Of a DNA stretch of 64,000 nt, positions 8,602 through 17,609 are shown piece by piece. Location of the stretch: the NCBI GenBank assembly GCA_016744775.1, contig JADGDS010000001.1, positions 729,508 to 793,507 on the forward strand, in the 5' to 3' direction. Position 1 is the stretch's first letter. Each line of letters starts with the position of its first letter. A model generated the notes under the pieces. That model saw only the letters and a program-made list of their open reading frames with translations, did not search any database and had not been told where the DNA came from. The DNA is from Candidatus Marithrix sp. GTDB taxonomy: Bacteria > Pseudomonadota > Gammaproteobacteria > Beggiatoales > Beggiatoaceae. The position numbers and the translations under genes are program-made.

Positions 8602-10434
8602 CTATTCTACAGTAACAGACTTAGCCAAGTTTCTAGGCTGATCAACATCAGTACCCTTAATTAAAGCTACATGATATGATAATAATTGTAAAGGAATTGT
8701 ATAAATTATTGGTGAAATAATTTCTTCAATTTCTCCTAATTGAATTACTTGAATATATTCTGAACTTTTCATGATTGCTTGATGATTAGCAAAAATTAAT
8801 AATTGCCCACCTCTAGCTTCCACTTCTTGTAAATTTGATTTCAGTTTTTCTTGTAAAGCATTATTTGGTGCTACCGCTATGACTGGCATGTCTGCATCTA
8901 CTAATGCCAAGGGTCCATGTTTGAGTTCACCTGCTGGATAGGCTTCAGCATGAATGTAAGAAATTTCTTTGAGTTTTAAAGCCCCTTCCATTGCTATTGG
9001 ATACTGAATACCTCTGCCTAAAAATAGACTATGTCGTTTATCCGCAAATTGTTCCGCTAATTCTTCAATTGGATCATTCAGTTCTAATACCTTTTCAATC
9101 TCTTTTGGTATAGATAGCATCGCCTTAACAATTTCTTGTTCTTGTTCACTGCTTATACTACCGCGACGACGACCTAATATAACTGTCAACATTAACAATG
9201 CAACTAACTGAGTTGTAAAAGCTTTTGTTGAAGCTACACCAATTTCAGGACCAGCATAAGTCATTAACACCATATCAGAAGCCCGTACTAATGAACTTTC
9301 TGCGACATTACAAATACTAAGACTTGGACCAAAACCTAAACGTTTAGTTTCTTCTAAAGCGGCTAAAGTATCAGCAGTTTCACCAGATTGAGATAAAGTA
9401 ACAACTAAAGTTTTAGGATTTGCCAAAGGTTGACGATAGCGGAATTCACTAGCAATTTCAACTTTACATTCTACTTTAGCGATACTTTCCAACCAATAAC
9501 TAGCAGCTAATCCAGCATGATAACTAGTGCCACAAGCAATAATTCTAACAGAATCAATATTTTCTAATAAACTTTCAGCATTAGGACCCAAAGCCGCTTC
9601 TACAACATGTCCATTGTGAATACGACCCTCTAAAGTATCAATAATAGCTTGAGGTTGCTCAAAAATTTCCTTGTGCATGTAGTGACGATATTCACCACGA
9701 TCTGTTGAACCACCTCGTAATTGACTTAATTGTTCAGTACGTGTGACAGGATTACCAGATGAATCACTAATACTGATATGATCGCGGTGTAATTCAACCA
9801 AATCACCATCTTCTAAATAAATAATCCGCTGTGTTACAGAAGTTAAAGCTTGTACATCAGAAGCAACAAAAGATTCACCGATTCCAAGCCCAACAATTAA
9901 TGGACTACCATGTCGAGCCGCTATAAGATGATCTGGTTCATCAGCACTAATAACGGCAATTCCATAACTACCTTCCAATACTTTTAAAGTATCAGATACA
10001 GCAGTATATAAATTTTTACCTTGATCAATATAATAATGAATTTGATGAGCTATAACCTCAGTATCAGTATCAGATTCAAATTCATAACCATGCTCCTCAA
10101 GTTGCTGACGTAATTCAGCATGATTTTCAATAATACCATTATGAACAACCGCAATTTTCTCTTTAGAAGTATGTGGATGAGAATTGACTTCACTAGGTTT
10201 ACCATGAGTTGCCCAACGAGTATGAGCTATACCTATAGGTGAAGATAAATTAGTATTATTAACTTTTACTTCTAATTCTTTTACTTTACCTTTAACCTTT
10301 AAAGTTTCAAGCTTTTGTTCATTAATTGTAGCGAATCCAGCAGAATCGTAACCACGATATTCCAGACGCTTTAAGCCTTCAATCAGAATTGGAACAACAT
10401 CACGTTGTGCTATAGCAGCAATTATACCGCACAT
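8602..10434 (-). CDS. glmS: glutamine-fructose-6-phosphate aminotransferase (isomerizing)
   Basis: The 610-residue product is full-length GlmS, which makes glucosamine-6-phosphate from fructose-6-phosphate and glutamine, the first step to UDP-GlcNAc for peptidoglycan and lipopolysaccharide. The N-terminal MCGIIAAI gives the Cys nucleophile after Met removal, followed by LEYRGYDSAGFA and HTRWATHGKPS of the glutaminase domain (1 to about 220). Two SIS sugar-binding domains follow, with ACGTSYHAGLAASYW, SQSGETADTLAAL and GRGIQYPIAMEGALKLKEISYIHAEAYPAGELKHGPLALV, and the C-terminus ends PRNLAKSVTVE as usual. AAAGGAG precedes the ATG. The gene begins 10 nt after ccmC, so the two may be cotranscribed. 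Confidence 0.97.
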   Translation of the reverse strand: MCGIIAAIAQRDVVPILIEGLKRLEYRGYDSAGFATINEQKLETLKVKGKVKELEVKVNNTNLSSPIGIAHTRWATHGKPSEVNSHPHTSKEKIAVVHNGIIENHAELRQQLEEHGYEFESDTDTEVIAHQIHYYIDQGKNLYTAVSDTLKVLEGSYGIAVISADEPDHLIAARHGSPLIVGLGIGESFVASDVQALTSVTQRIIYLEDGDLVELHRDHISISDSSGNPVTRTEQLSQLRGGSTDRGEYRHYMHKEIFEQPQAIIDTLEGRIHNGHVVEAALGPNAESLLENIDSVRIIACGTSYHAGLAASYWLESIAKVECKVEIASEFRYRQPLANPKTLVVTLSQSGETADTLAALEETKRLGFGPSLSICNVAESSLVRASDMVLMTYAGPEIGVASTKAFTTQLVALLMLTVILGRRRGSISSEQEQEIVKAMLSIPKEIEKVLELNDPIEELAEQFADKRHSLFLGRGIQYPIAMEGALKLKEISYIHAEAYPAGELKHGPLALVDADMPVIAVAPNNALQEKLKSNLQEVEARGGQLLIFANHQAIMKSSEYIQVIQLGEIEEIISPIIYTIPLQLLSYHVALIKGTDVDQPRNLAKSVTVE

Positions 10435-10444
10435 ATTAACTCCT

Positions 10445-11191
10445 TTATGTTTTCAAATTATTATTAACTAATGCTTGCACCCAGCTACTATTACGTTCTC
10501 TTTCTAAAACCTCGCAACGCGCACGCATTAATAGTGTTAAAGCATAATACAATTTAAATGCCACTGCCATTAATAATAATGGTATAAGCATGGAAATATG
10601 AATAGAAGGAGCACCAAATTTAGCAATAGTTTGACCTTGATGTAAAGTATTCCACCATTCTACAGAATAATGAATTATAGGGATATTGACAACACCTACT
10701 AAAGCTAATACAGCAGTAGCACGCGCCGCTATACGTTTATCTTCAATCGCAGAATATAGCGCGATCACTCCTAAATATAAAAACAATAAAATTAATTCAG
10801 AAGTTAAACGAGCATCCCATACCCACCAAGCACCCCACATAGGCTTACCCCATAAAGAACCAGTGACTAAAGCTAAAAAAGTAAATGAGGCACCAATAGG
10901 TGCAGAACTTGCCGCTATGACTTCAGCTAATTTAATACGCCAAACTAATCCAATACCACCAGCAATTGCCATAATCATATAAATCATCATGGACATCCAT
11001 GCTGCTGGTACGTGTATAAAAATAATACGATAACTATCTTTTTGTTGATAATCCATTGGGGCTAAGAATAAACCACCAATTAAACCTGCCAACATAAAAG
11101 CTAGACAAAACCAACCAAACCACGGTATTAAACGTCCAGAAAATGAATAAAAATATTTAGGTGATGAGAATTTATGTAAAAATTTCCACAT
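10445..11191 (-). CDS. ccmC: heme exporter protein CcmC
   Basis: The 248-residue product is an inner-membrane protein with about six helices and the tryptophan-rich motif GAWWVWDARLTSELILLF near residue 125 that binds heme on the periplasmic side. Conserved histidines are visible in FIHVPAAW and NIPIIHYSVEWWNTLHQG. CcmC loads heme onto CcmE for cytochrome c maturation (system I). No other ccm gene lies in the window, so it is separated from the usual ccmABCDEFGH operon. It is followed directly by glmS. Confidence 0.93.
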   Translation of the reverse strand: MWKFLHKFSSPKYFYSFSGRLIPWFGWFCLAFMLAGLIGGLFLAPMDYQQKDSYRIIFIHVPAAWMSMMIYMIMAIAGGIGLVWRIKLAEVIAASSAPIGASFTFLALVTGSLWGKPMWGAWWVWDARLTSELILLFLYLGVIALYSAIEDKRIAARATAVLALVGVVNIPIIHYSVEWWNTLHQGQTIAKFGAPSIHISMLIPLLLMAVAFKLYYALTLLMRARCEVLERERNSSWVQALVNNNLKT

Positions 11192-11271
11192 AATTATTAT
11201 TGATAATATATATAATGATGAACTATGAATATTATTTTACTATAAAATAGAAATATCTATTGGAAAAAATA

Positions 11272-11724
11272 ATGGCAAACGAGAAAAAATCTTTTAAAGC
11301 TGCTCTTAAAGCCCCCCAGCCCCCTAAAGGGGGAGATATGAATTTTAAGAATCCTTCTGTTTTGAATTCTGCGAACCCTGCAATTTATATGGAATTGAAA
11401 AGGCAAGCTAAGGAAATGAGAAATAATCCTACAGGCGCAGAAGCAATTTTATGGAACTCTATAAAAAATAATAAATTAGGAATTAAATTTAGACAACAAC
11501 ATATTATTGATAATTTTATTGTTGATTTTTGTTCTATTAACGCAGGTTTGATTATAGAAGTTGATGGTGAAATACATGATCAACAACAAGAAGCAGATGC
11601 TGAAAGAACAAAAATATTAGAATCATATGGCTACAAGGTGATAAGATTTTCAAATCAAGAAATATTAGAAAACCTTGATAAGGTAATATTAAATATCCAA
11701 GATGAATCTCAAAAGTTGCTTTAA
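11272..11724 (+). CDS. DUF559 endonuclease-like protein carrying a repeat in its coding sequence
   Basis: The product (150 residues) has a DUF559 domain, a fold related to very-short-patch-repair endonucleases. The core is visible from RNNPTGAEAILWNSIKN through KFRQQHIIDNFIVDFC, IIEVDGEIHDQQ and YKVIRFSNQEILEN, which holds the acidic catalytic positions. The first ~22 residues, including [11 protein letters not shown], are encoded by a family 3 palindromic repeat (11310-11335). Translation may begin at 11272, at the TTG at 11260, or after the repeat at the ATG at 11338. The role of such stand-alone proteins is unknown; many occur in repeat-rich genomes. Confidence 0.75.
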   Translation: MANEKKSFKAALKAPQPPKGGDMNFKNPSVLNSANPAIYMELKRQAKEMRNNPTGAEAILWNSIKNNKLGIKFRQQHIIDNFIVDFCSINAGLIIEVDGEIHDQQQEADAERTKILESYGYKVIRFSNQEILENLDKVILNIQDESQKLL

Positions 11725-11911
11725 AGCCCCCCGATCCCCTAAAGGGGGAGAGATTAAGCCCCCCGACCCCCTAAAGGGGGAGATATTATATAATCCATAA
11801 AATTAATAAGTCCCCTTTAGGGGATTTAGGGGCTTAAAAATCCCCTAAAGGTGTAGGTGCTTAAAAGTCCCCTTTAGGGGATTTAGGGGCTTTAAATTTA
11901 GGGGCTGAAAA
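11723..11911. repeat. cluster of family 3 repeat arms
   Basis: Five to six arms based on AAGCCCCC-CCCCTAAAGGGGGAG, in both orientations and partly decayed, fill the gap between the DUF559 gene and rfbC. The two left arms point one way and the right arms the other, so the whole can fold into large hairpins. No gene lies here; the rfbC promoter is probably in 11912-11960. Confidence 0.85.
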
Positions 11912-11960
11912 TTGGCATTTTTATTGTTATGATTATAACTATCACAATAAGGATTAATAA

Positions 11961-12497
11961 ATGAAAGTAATAGAAACAAAAATACCCGGTGTTTTAATTA
12001 TAGAACCCAAAGTATTTGGTGATTCACGCGGATTTTTTTTAGAAAGTTTTCATGCTGATCGTTATGCAGAATATGGAATAGAATCTAATTTTGTACAAGA
12101 TAATTATTCTCGTTCTACTAAAGGAGTATTACGCGGTTTACATTATCAAAAAAAATATCCACAAGGCAAATTAGTCTCTGTAACTAGTGGAATTGTATTT
12201 GATGTGGCGGTGGATATTCGTCAAGATTCGTCAACATTTGGACAATGGGTTGGTATTATTTTATCTGCTGATGATCATAAACAATTCTATATTCCACCGG
12301 GATTGGCACATGGATTTTGTGTTTTATCTGAAACTGCCGATTTTCAATATAAATGTACTGATTATTATCATCCAGAAGATGAGGCTAGTATTCGTTGGAA
12401 TGATCCATATATTGCTATCGAATGGAATATTTCTGAACCCATACTTTCTGAAAAAGATGCTAATGCTCCGTTTTTAAAAGATATATATGCAAAATAA
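11961..12497 (+). CDS. rfbC: dTDP-4-dehydrorhamnose 3,5-epimerase
   Basis: The 178-residue product is full-length RmlC/RfbC, a cupin enzyme that epimerises dTDP-4-keto-6-deoxyglucose on the way to dTDP-L-rhamnose. Visible family features are PKVFGDSRGFFLESF, QDNYSRSTKGVLRGLHYQ (catalytic His in GLHYQ), YIPPGLAHGFCVLSE and KCTDYYHPEDE with the active-site Tyr. The rfbD gene overlaps its end by 11 nt. The rfbA and rfbB genes are not in the window. Confidence 0.95.
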   Translation: MKVIETKIPGVLIIEPKVFGDSRGFFLESFHADRYAEYGIESNFVQDNYSRSTKGVLRGLHYQKKYPQGKLVSVTSGIVFDVAVDIRQDSSTFGQWVGIILSADDHKQFYIPPGLAHGFCVLSETADFQYKCTDYYHPEDEASIRWNDPYIAIEWNISEPILSEKDANAPFLKDIYAK

Positions 12498-13353
12498 AAT
12501 ATTATTAATTGGTGCCAATGGGCAAGTTGCTTGGGAATTATTACCATGTTTACAGCCGCTTGGAGAAGTAATAGTTGCAAGTAGAAATAGTAATAACTAT
12601 ATTGATTTAGCCAAAGCTGATTCTATTATTGACATAATTCGTAAATTACAACCAAATATTATTGTCAATGCAGCCGCTTATACTGCGGTTGATCAAGCAG
12701 AGCAAGAACCAGAATTAGCAGCGGCTATTAATGGTACAGCTCCCGGAATATTAGCCGAAGAAGCTAAGCGTCTTCAAGCATTATTAATACATTATTCAAC
12801 AGATTACGTTTTTAACGGCAACAAAACCACAGCTTATACAGAAACTGATCCCGTTGATCCTTTAGGCGTTTATGGAAGCACTAAGCTTGCTGGAGAACAA
12901 GCAATTCAAGCAATAGGTGGCAAATATTTGATATTTCGCACTGCTTGGGTATATGGTTTACATGGTAAGAATTTCTTATTAACTATGCAACATCTTGCCA
13001 AACAGCGCGATGAACTAAAAATAGTTGCAGATCAAATAGGCGCCCCAACTTGGAGCCGCTTAATTGCTGAAGCAACCGCACAAGTGATTGCACAATTAGA
13101 ATCACCTTTATATAAAGATGATACAAGATCTGGAATTTACCATTTAACTTGTGGAGGAGAAACTAATTGGTATGAATTTGCTAAAGCAATTTTAGCATCA
13201 AGCAATACTAATATATTACCAATTAGCACCGCCGATTACCCAACTCCAGCTAAACGCCCAGCTTATTCAGTATTATCTAATCAAAAATTAATAAACAGCT
13301 TTGGTATTCAATTACCTGATTGGAACCAAGCATTATCAGTGTGTTTAACTTAA
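12487..13353 (+). CDS. rfbD: dTDP-4-dehydrorhamnose reductase
   Basis: The 288-residue product is RmlD/RfbD, an NAD(P)H-dependent SDR enzyme that makes dTDP-L-rhamnose for surface polysaccharide. The nucleotide-binding start LLIGANGQVAWEL, NAAAYTAVDQAE, HYSTDYVFNG and the catalytic YGSTKLAGE (YxxxK) are clear, as is FRTAWVYG. It overlaps rfbC by 11 nt and is followed at once by a lipoprotein gene, so the three are likely one operon. Confidence 0.95.
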   Translation: MQNKILLIGANGQVAWELLPCLQPLGEVIVASRNSNNYIDLAKADSIIDIIRKLQPNIIVNAAAYTAVDQAEQEPELAAAINGTAPGILAEEAKRLQALLIHYSTDYVFNGNKTTAYTETDPVDPLGVYGSTKLAGEQAIQAIGGKYLIFRTAWVYGLHGKNFLLTMQHLAKQRDELKIVADQIGAPTWSRLIAEATAQVIAQLESPLYKDDTRSGIYHLTCGGETNWYEFAKAILASSNTNILPISTADYPTPAKRPAYSVLSNQKLINSFGIQLPDWNQALSVCLT

Positions 13354-13905
13354 ATGAAAAAAATATTATTTATTACAAGCGTTTTAACAATAACTTTTTG
13401 GCTTGCTAGTTGTATTGGCTCAGGTAAAAATTCAGATATAGAAACTTCTTCACAAGAAGATTTTCCACAAATGGAAGGAATCAATTTGGAAGGGAAAATC
13501 ATCAAAATACCAGATCAATTCGCTGGCAAAACTAACTTAGTGATTGTTGCTTACCTTCGAGAGCAACAATTAGACGTAGATACATGGATTGAAAAATTAG
13601 ACAAACTTAATAAAATATTTCCTGATCTACAATTCTATGAATTACCAGTAATAGACAAAAGCTCAGCAATATTTAGATTTTACGTCAACAATGGAATGAG
13701 AAGAGGAATTAAAGATTCCAAACAACGTAAATTAGTGATTACAGTATATACTGATGTTAAAGAATTTCTACAACTAACATCAATGAAAAGTGTCGATGAA
13801 ATTGCAGTATTTTTATTAGACTCGAATGGAAAAATAATTGCAAAAACGTCTGGAAAATACTCTGAAGATAAAGTTCGAGAATTTCAAAATAAGTATAATA
13901 AATAA
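13354..13905 (+). CDS. thioredoxin-fold-like lipoprotein without CxxC
   Basis: The 183-residue product begins with a lipoprotein signal (LASC lipobox, Cys20) and should be anchored in a membrane facing the periplasm. The rest looks like a thioredoxin-like fold: TNLVIVAYLREQQLDVDTWI, then FYVNNGMRRGIKDSKQRK, then VFLLDSNGKIIAKTSGKYSEDKV. The NNGMRRGIKD segment recalls ATP10-like proteins, which share a redoxin fold but lack a CxxC pair, as here. I am unsure of that relation. It follows rfbD without a gap, though a link to rhamnose synthesis is not evident. Confidence 0.6.
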   Translation: MKKILFITSVLTITFWLASCIGSGKNSDIETSSQEDFPQMEGINLEGKIIKIPDQFAGKTNLVIVAYLREQQLDVDTWIEKLDKLNKIFPDLQFYELPVIDKSSAIFRFYVNNGMRRGIKDSKQRKLVITVYTDVKEFLQLTSMKSVDEIAVFLLDSNGKIIAKTSGKYSEDKVREFQNKYNK

Positions 13906-13918
13906 ATTTACGCATATA

Positions 13919-14015
13919 AGCCCCCTAACCCCCTAAAGGGGGAATCACACTGTGCAATTAACGGTACTCCCCCTTTAGGGGGGCAGGGGGGCTTGCTTTC
14001 TCTACGTAACATCAG
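13919..14015. repeat. palindromic repeat family 3, copy with TGATGTTACG-type end
   Basis: Two arms built on AAGCCCCC-TAACCCCCTAAAGGGGG (13919-13942 and 13970-13995) flank a 27-nt spacer. The right end carries CGTAACATCAG and the left end TTACGCA, the same terminal words as the 231-bp element at 37911-38141. It abuts the relic of a beta-barrel gene. Confidence 0.75.
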
Positions 14016-14093
14016 TTAAAACCGAAAACCAATTTTTAATCCATACTGTTCCACATCACCAAATGAAACTTCACCGTTATACAGCAGCCTTAT
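14016..14093 (-). pseudogene. relic of an outer-membrane beta-barrel protein C-terminus
   Basis: Directly after the caspase-like stop codon and in the same frame, 25 codons read IRLLYNGEVSFGDVEQYG and end LKIGFRF before a stop. A final strand with alternating hydrophobic residues and a terminal Phe is the classical outer-membrane barrel signature. No barrel gene lies upstream, so this is likely the tail of a deleted porin-like gene, or a remnant fused in frame behind the caspase gene. Confidence 0.5.
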
Positions 14094-14912
14094 TTACTTA
14101 ATATCAACTTCATATTGAGGTTGTTGTATAACATTTTTAGGTAACTTAATAGTGGTAGTAGCCTGTTTCATAACAGTATTCCAGTTTGCTTGACGGGATA
14201 CAAGTTGTCCCTTCAAGCTATTTAAAAATTGATTGGTAAACAAACCACCATATTTAGAATCACTCCAAGATAATTGTCCCGGTTTAGCACCAGAGGCAAC
14301 AACATAACCTCTAGTTCTAAGAAACAAATTTTGATAATTTTGTCTTTTAAGTGATGATAAATCAAGAAAACTAGTCTGATCCGTTCTAGGATCACCCCTA
14401 TAATTAGGAAAATCATTACAAGCATCTACTATTGCTAAAAAAAAGCGTGGATTCTTTTTCTTAAGTTTGCTAATAACAAAATTGAACTCAAGATTTTGAT
14501 CTTTTAGTATCATAGATGGCCATTGAGTACCCGTCTGAGGATTTTTACCATGACCAGCATAATAAAAAATTACTGCATCATTTCTCCTGACTGCAAGATT
14601 ATTTATGATTTTTCTTATATTATTATTAGTTAAAGAATTTCCGGTCAGTTCGTAACCAGCTAATTTCATTCCTGTATTAATGGCAATATTTTTAACTAAC
14701 TTCTTAATATGATTAAAATCTACCTTAGTACTTTCGCCAATCTTGTTATCATCAATATCAGCAAGGATGACAGCGTGAAGCCTAGCCGCTGCCGCTATAG
14801 GAGCAGGAACAGGAACTGGTAATATTATCCCATTCCTTTGAGGTATTGTACTAACACATGATAATAAAAATAAAGAACTGAATAATAAAATTAAAATGTT
14901 TTTTGTTTTCAT
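14094..14912 (-). CDS. caspase-family (peptidase C14) lipoprotein
   Basis: The 272-residue product has a lipobox (FLLSC, Cys19), so it should be a membrane lipoprotein facing the periplasm. The caspase-like p20 core follows: HAVILADIDDNKIGE, then VIFYYAGHGKN with the catalytic His121, then FLAIVDACND with the catalytic Cys165, and a typical VVASGAKPGQLSWSD loop and GGLFTNQFLNSL end. Both dyad residues are present, so it may be active. Periplasmic caspase homologues are common in sulfur bacteria and cyanobacteria but mostly uncharacterised. There is no gene for an obvious partner. Confidence 0.82.
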   Translation of the reverse strand: MKTKNILILLFSSLFLLSCVSTIPQRNGIILPVPVPAPIAAAARLHAVILADIDDNKIGESTKVDFNHIKKLVKNIAINTGMKLAGYELTGNSLTNNNIRKIINNLAVRRNDAVIFYYAGHGKNPQTGTQWPSMILKDQNLEFNFVISKLKKKNPRFFLAIVDACNDFPNYRGDPRTDQTSFLDLSSLKRQNYQNLFLRTRGYVVASGAKPGQLSWSDSKYGGLFTNQFLNSLKGQLVSRQANWNTVMKQATTTIKLPKNVIQQPQYEVDIK

Positions 14913-14935
14913 AATGTTGAAATAGTGGAAAAGAC

Positions 14936-14968
14936 AGACCTGACAGGTTTTAAAAACCTGTCAGGTCT
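14936..14968. repeat. palindromic repeat family 1, copy 3
   Basis: A perfect 16-bp inverted repeat built on AGACCTGACAGGTTTT with a 1-nt loop, followed by a run of A on the plus strand. It lies between the YeeE and caspase-like genes, which point the same way, and may attenuate transcription between them. Confidence 0.9.
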
Positions 14969-14976
14969 AAAAAAAA

Positions 14977-16518
14977 TTAAGCTGGAACAGGTTGAGGAAC
15001 ATTTATTCCATTAGCTGTACCACCTTCTTTTTGAGCTTTTGCATCCAACTCATTTTGAACTTCTTCAGTATTTTTATGTATCAGCGACTTAGTATCTGCG
15101 CCAGTGTTTTTAACACCCAATTTAATCATCCAAATTAAACCAGCAAGCAACACTACCCACCAAAGCAACAATACTAATTTTTGCCCAATAATGCTATTAG
15201 GAAATATCCATTCATATATCTTATAAGTTTCAATCATCAGCGTTGATTGCAAAAAATCCTTATGAGCTTCATAATTCAAAGTAAATGGCAAATAACCAAC
15301 CGCAAATCCAATAAATCCAACCAAAGTATTTACATAACCCATTCCGATACGCATATAAGATCTAATTTCACAACCAATTAGCATTATTGCACCTAAACCA
15401 AGTAATACACCACCAATAATATTACCCGCAGTGGTTTGAAACTTTATATGCCCTGAAAAAGCAGGTGCGATATCAAACACTAGCCATCCAAACACAATAA
15501 AAGCCAATAGTATTATCCAATGAATCATAATACCAATCATAGGCAAATAACTACGCATTAATGTACGAGTTATACGAGGCACTCCCATTTTAGCATATAA
15601 AGAATCATTATTTTTCATAATCTTACCTGATTCCAATGCTACTAAAGCGCATTCAGTACCAAAACCACTCTTAGCTAAAGCTATACCACCGATAATTCCA
15701 GCAGATAAAGTCATAATAAAATAAATCCAACCCTTATGATCAATAGATTTACCAAATGCTACTAATTCGCCATTATGCAAATGTTGTAAACTTTCTGGAT
15801 TAAATAATCCGCCGTAGATAGCAACAACTAAAAACCAAACCACAAACAACAAACCTATCCAATAAAGAGGATTACTAGTTCCAGTCTTATTAGACTTACA
15901 TGTCATTGACTCACCGGGATCATTATCACACACATAAGAACGAGTTTCTTGATGCTTAAAGTAAGAAGCAACACCAAGACGACTTAATACATAAAAACCA
16001 ATAGCACCACCTACAGCCATAAAAAATACAGTAATAAATGAATGAATATTCATCAAAGGAATACCACCCATTAAATGATTAAGCGTACAACCACCGGCGA
16101 GGCGCGTTCCATAACTAAATATCATACCTCCAAGAAAAGCAATAAGCAAAATCTTCGGGGGATAATATACCCAAGAACGGCTTTCTTTCTCCATGCGTGC
16201 AACTAGCCAACCACCAATAATAATTCCAACAATTGCCCAACCAACACCGGGAACAAAAGCACCACCCGTAGCAGCAACTCCATCTATTGCCTTACCATAA
16301 AGCTCAAAATCAGGCAAATTAAATAACTGATAAAAGCTTACTTCCATACCACGATACATTTTTCCTAGATCGGTAGTTACTGTAATTGGCTTTAAAACAG
16401 GAGTTTTATCAGCCATCACCTTTTCAATCCATAACCCAATCATATATATAATTTGAGCAATCCCAAAAACTACACCTGCCCAGAAAAATGACCACTGTTT
16501 AGTAAAAATATTTTTCAT
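14977..16518 (-). CDS. YeeE/YedE family sulfur-compound transporter
   Basis: The 513-residue product is a polytopic inner-membrane protein of the YeeE/YedE (DUF395) family, whose TsuA members import thiosulfate. Three conserved cysteines stand in the expected contexts: GTRLAGGCTLNHLMGG (C144), SGFGTECALVALESG (C290) and LIGCEIRSYMRIGMG (C383). The double-length form has two half repeats separated by a loop of about 30 polar residues with two more cysteines (near 197-207). No TusA or rhodanese gene is adjacent, though such partners are common. Thiosulfate is the likely substrate, by family. Confidence 0.85.
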   Translation of the reverse strand: MKNIFTKQWSFFWAGVVFGIAQIIYMIGLWIEKVMADKTPVLKPITVTTDLGKMYRGMEVSFYQLFNLPDFELYGKAIDGVAATGGAFVPGVGWAIVGIIIGGWLVARMEKESRSWVYYPPKILLIAFLGGMIFSYGTRLAGGCTLNHLMGGIPLMNIHSFITVFFMAVGGAIGFYVLSRLGVASYFKHQETRSYVCDNDPGESMTCKSNKTGTSNPLYWIGLLFVVWFLVVAIYGGLFNPESLQHLHNGELVAFGKSIDHKGWIYFIMTLSAGIIGGIALAKSGFGTECALVALESGKIMKNNDSLYAKMGVPRITRTLMRSYLPMIGIMIHWIILLAFIVFGWLVFDIAPAFSGHIKFQTTAGNIIGGVLLGLGAIMLIGCEIRSYMRIGMGYVNTLVGFIGFAVGYLPFTLNYEAHKDFLQSTLMIETYKIYEWIFPNSIIGQKLVLLLWWVVLLAGLIWMIKLGVKNTGADTKSLIHKNTEEVQNELDAKAQKEGGTANGINVPQPVPA

Positions 16519-16526
16519 AATATCAA

Positions 16527-17603
16527 TTAATTCTTTAAGATATAACGAGGATAAGAACCTAAAACCATAAGAAAAGAAGCATCTGCTTTTAAATGTTCGA
16601 TGGATTTTAGCACTAATTGATCTTCAATATGCCCTTCAATATCTATAAAAAACATATATTCCCATAAACCTTGTTGCGATGGGCGAGATTCAATTCTAGT
16701 CATACTAACATTATTATCAGCAAATGGCTGTAATAAGCTATATAAAGCACCGGGTTTATTATCTGTAGAAATTAATAATGATGTTTTATCATTACCTGTT
16801 GCTGGTACTTCTTGTTGTCCTAATACCACAAAACGAGTTGTATTATTACTAATATCTTCAATAGATGAAGCTACAACTTGTAATTGATAAATATCTGCTG
16901 CTGATTTGCCAGCAATAGCAGCAGCACCGCGCTCATTTGCCGCTAACCTCGCCGCTTCAGCATTACTATTAACAGCAATACATTCGGCAGAAGCAAAATT
17001 TTTAGCTAACCAATTACGACATTGCGCTAAACTTTGCTTATGAGCGTAAATACGCTTCACTTCACTACTATTTGACAAAAAACAGTGATGAATAGCTAAT
17101 TCAATTTCACCACAAATTTTTAATGATGTGCTTCTAATAAAATTATCTAAACTTTGATTAACTGCACCCTCAGTAGAATTCTCTATTGGTACCACGCCAT
17201 ATTGAGCAGTACCTGTTTCAACAGCACGAAATACATCATCAATAGTTGCTTGTGCAACAGTTTCTACTTTGGAACCAAAATGCTTCTCCACAGCAGCTTG
17301 TGAATAAGTGCCTTCTGGACCTAAATATGCGATTAATAAAGGTTTTTGTAATGCCAAACAACTTGACATTATTTGTTGAAAAAGAGCTGTCAAAGTATCA
17401 TCGGACAATGGACCCTTATTGCGAGCAATGACCTTTGTTAAAACTTCAGCTTCACGCTCAGGTCTATAAAAAATAGGATTAGCTTCTTCAGCATACTTAG
17501 CTGCTGCTACCTTTTTAGCTAAATGGGCACGCTCTGTTATCAGAGCTTGGATTTGTTCATCTAAATTATCAATTTTTGAACGAATTTTTTGTAAATCAAG
17601 CAT
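16527..17603 (-). CDS. pheA: bifunctional chorismate mutase / prephenate dehydratase
   Basis: The 358-residue P-protein has an N-terminal AroQ-type chorismate mutase domain (about 1-85, LDLQKIRSKIDNLDEQI, with RPEREAEVL). A prephenate dehydratase domain follows (about 90-275, AYLGPEGTYSQAA, VPIENSTEGAVN and the catalytic SNNTTRF), then a C-terminal ACT domain (about 280-355, KPGALYSLLQPFADNNVSMTRIESRP) for feedback by phenylalanine. It converts chorismate to phenylpyruvate. It lies 6 nt after rsmI. Confidence 0.96.
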   Translation of the reverse strand: MLDLQKIRSKIDNLDEQIQALITERAHLAKKVAAAKYAEEANPIFYRPEREAEVLTKVIARNKGPLSDDTLTALFQQIMSSCLALQKPLLIAYLGPEGTYSQAAVEKHFGSKVETVAQATIDDVFRAVETGTAQYGVVPIENSTEGAVNQSLDNFIRSTSLKICGEIELAIHHCFLSNSSEVKRIYAHKQSLAQCRNWLAKNFASAECIAVNSNAEAARLAANERGAAAIAGKSAADIYQLQVVASSIEDISNNTTRFVVLGQQEVPATGNDKTSLLISTDNKPGALYSLLQPFADNNVSMTRIESRPSQQGLWEYMFFIDIEGHIEDQLVLKSIEHLKADASFLMVLGSYPRYILKN

Positions 17604-17609
17604 TCTCTG

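Noticed and set aside
11723-11911. Possible CRISPR array
   Set aside because: The repeats are inverted arms of unequal spacing and decayed sequence, with no spacers of even length and no cas genes.
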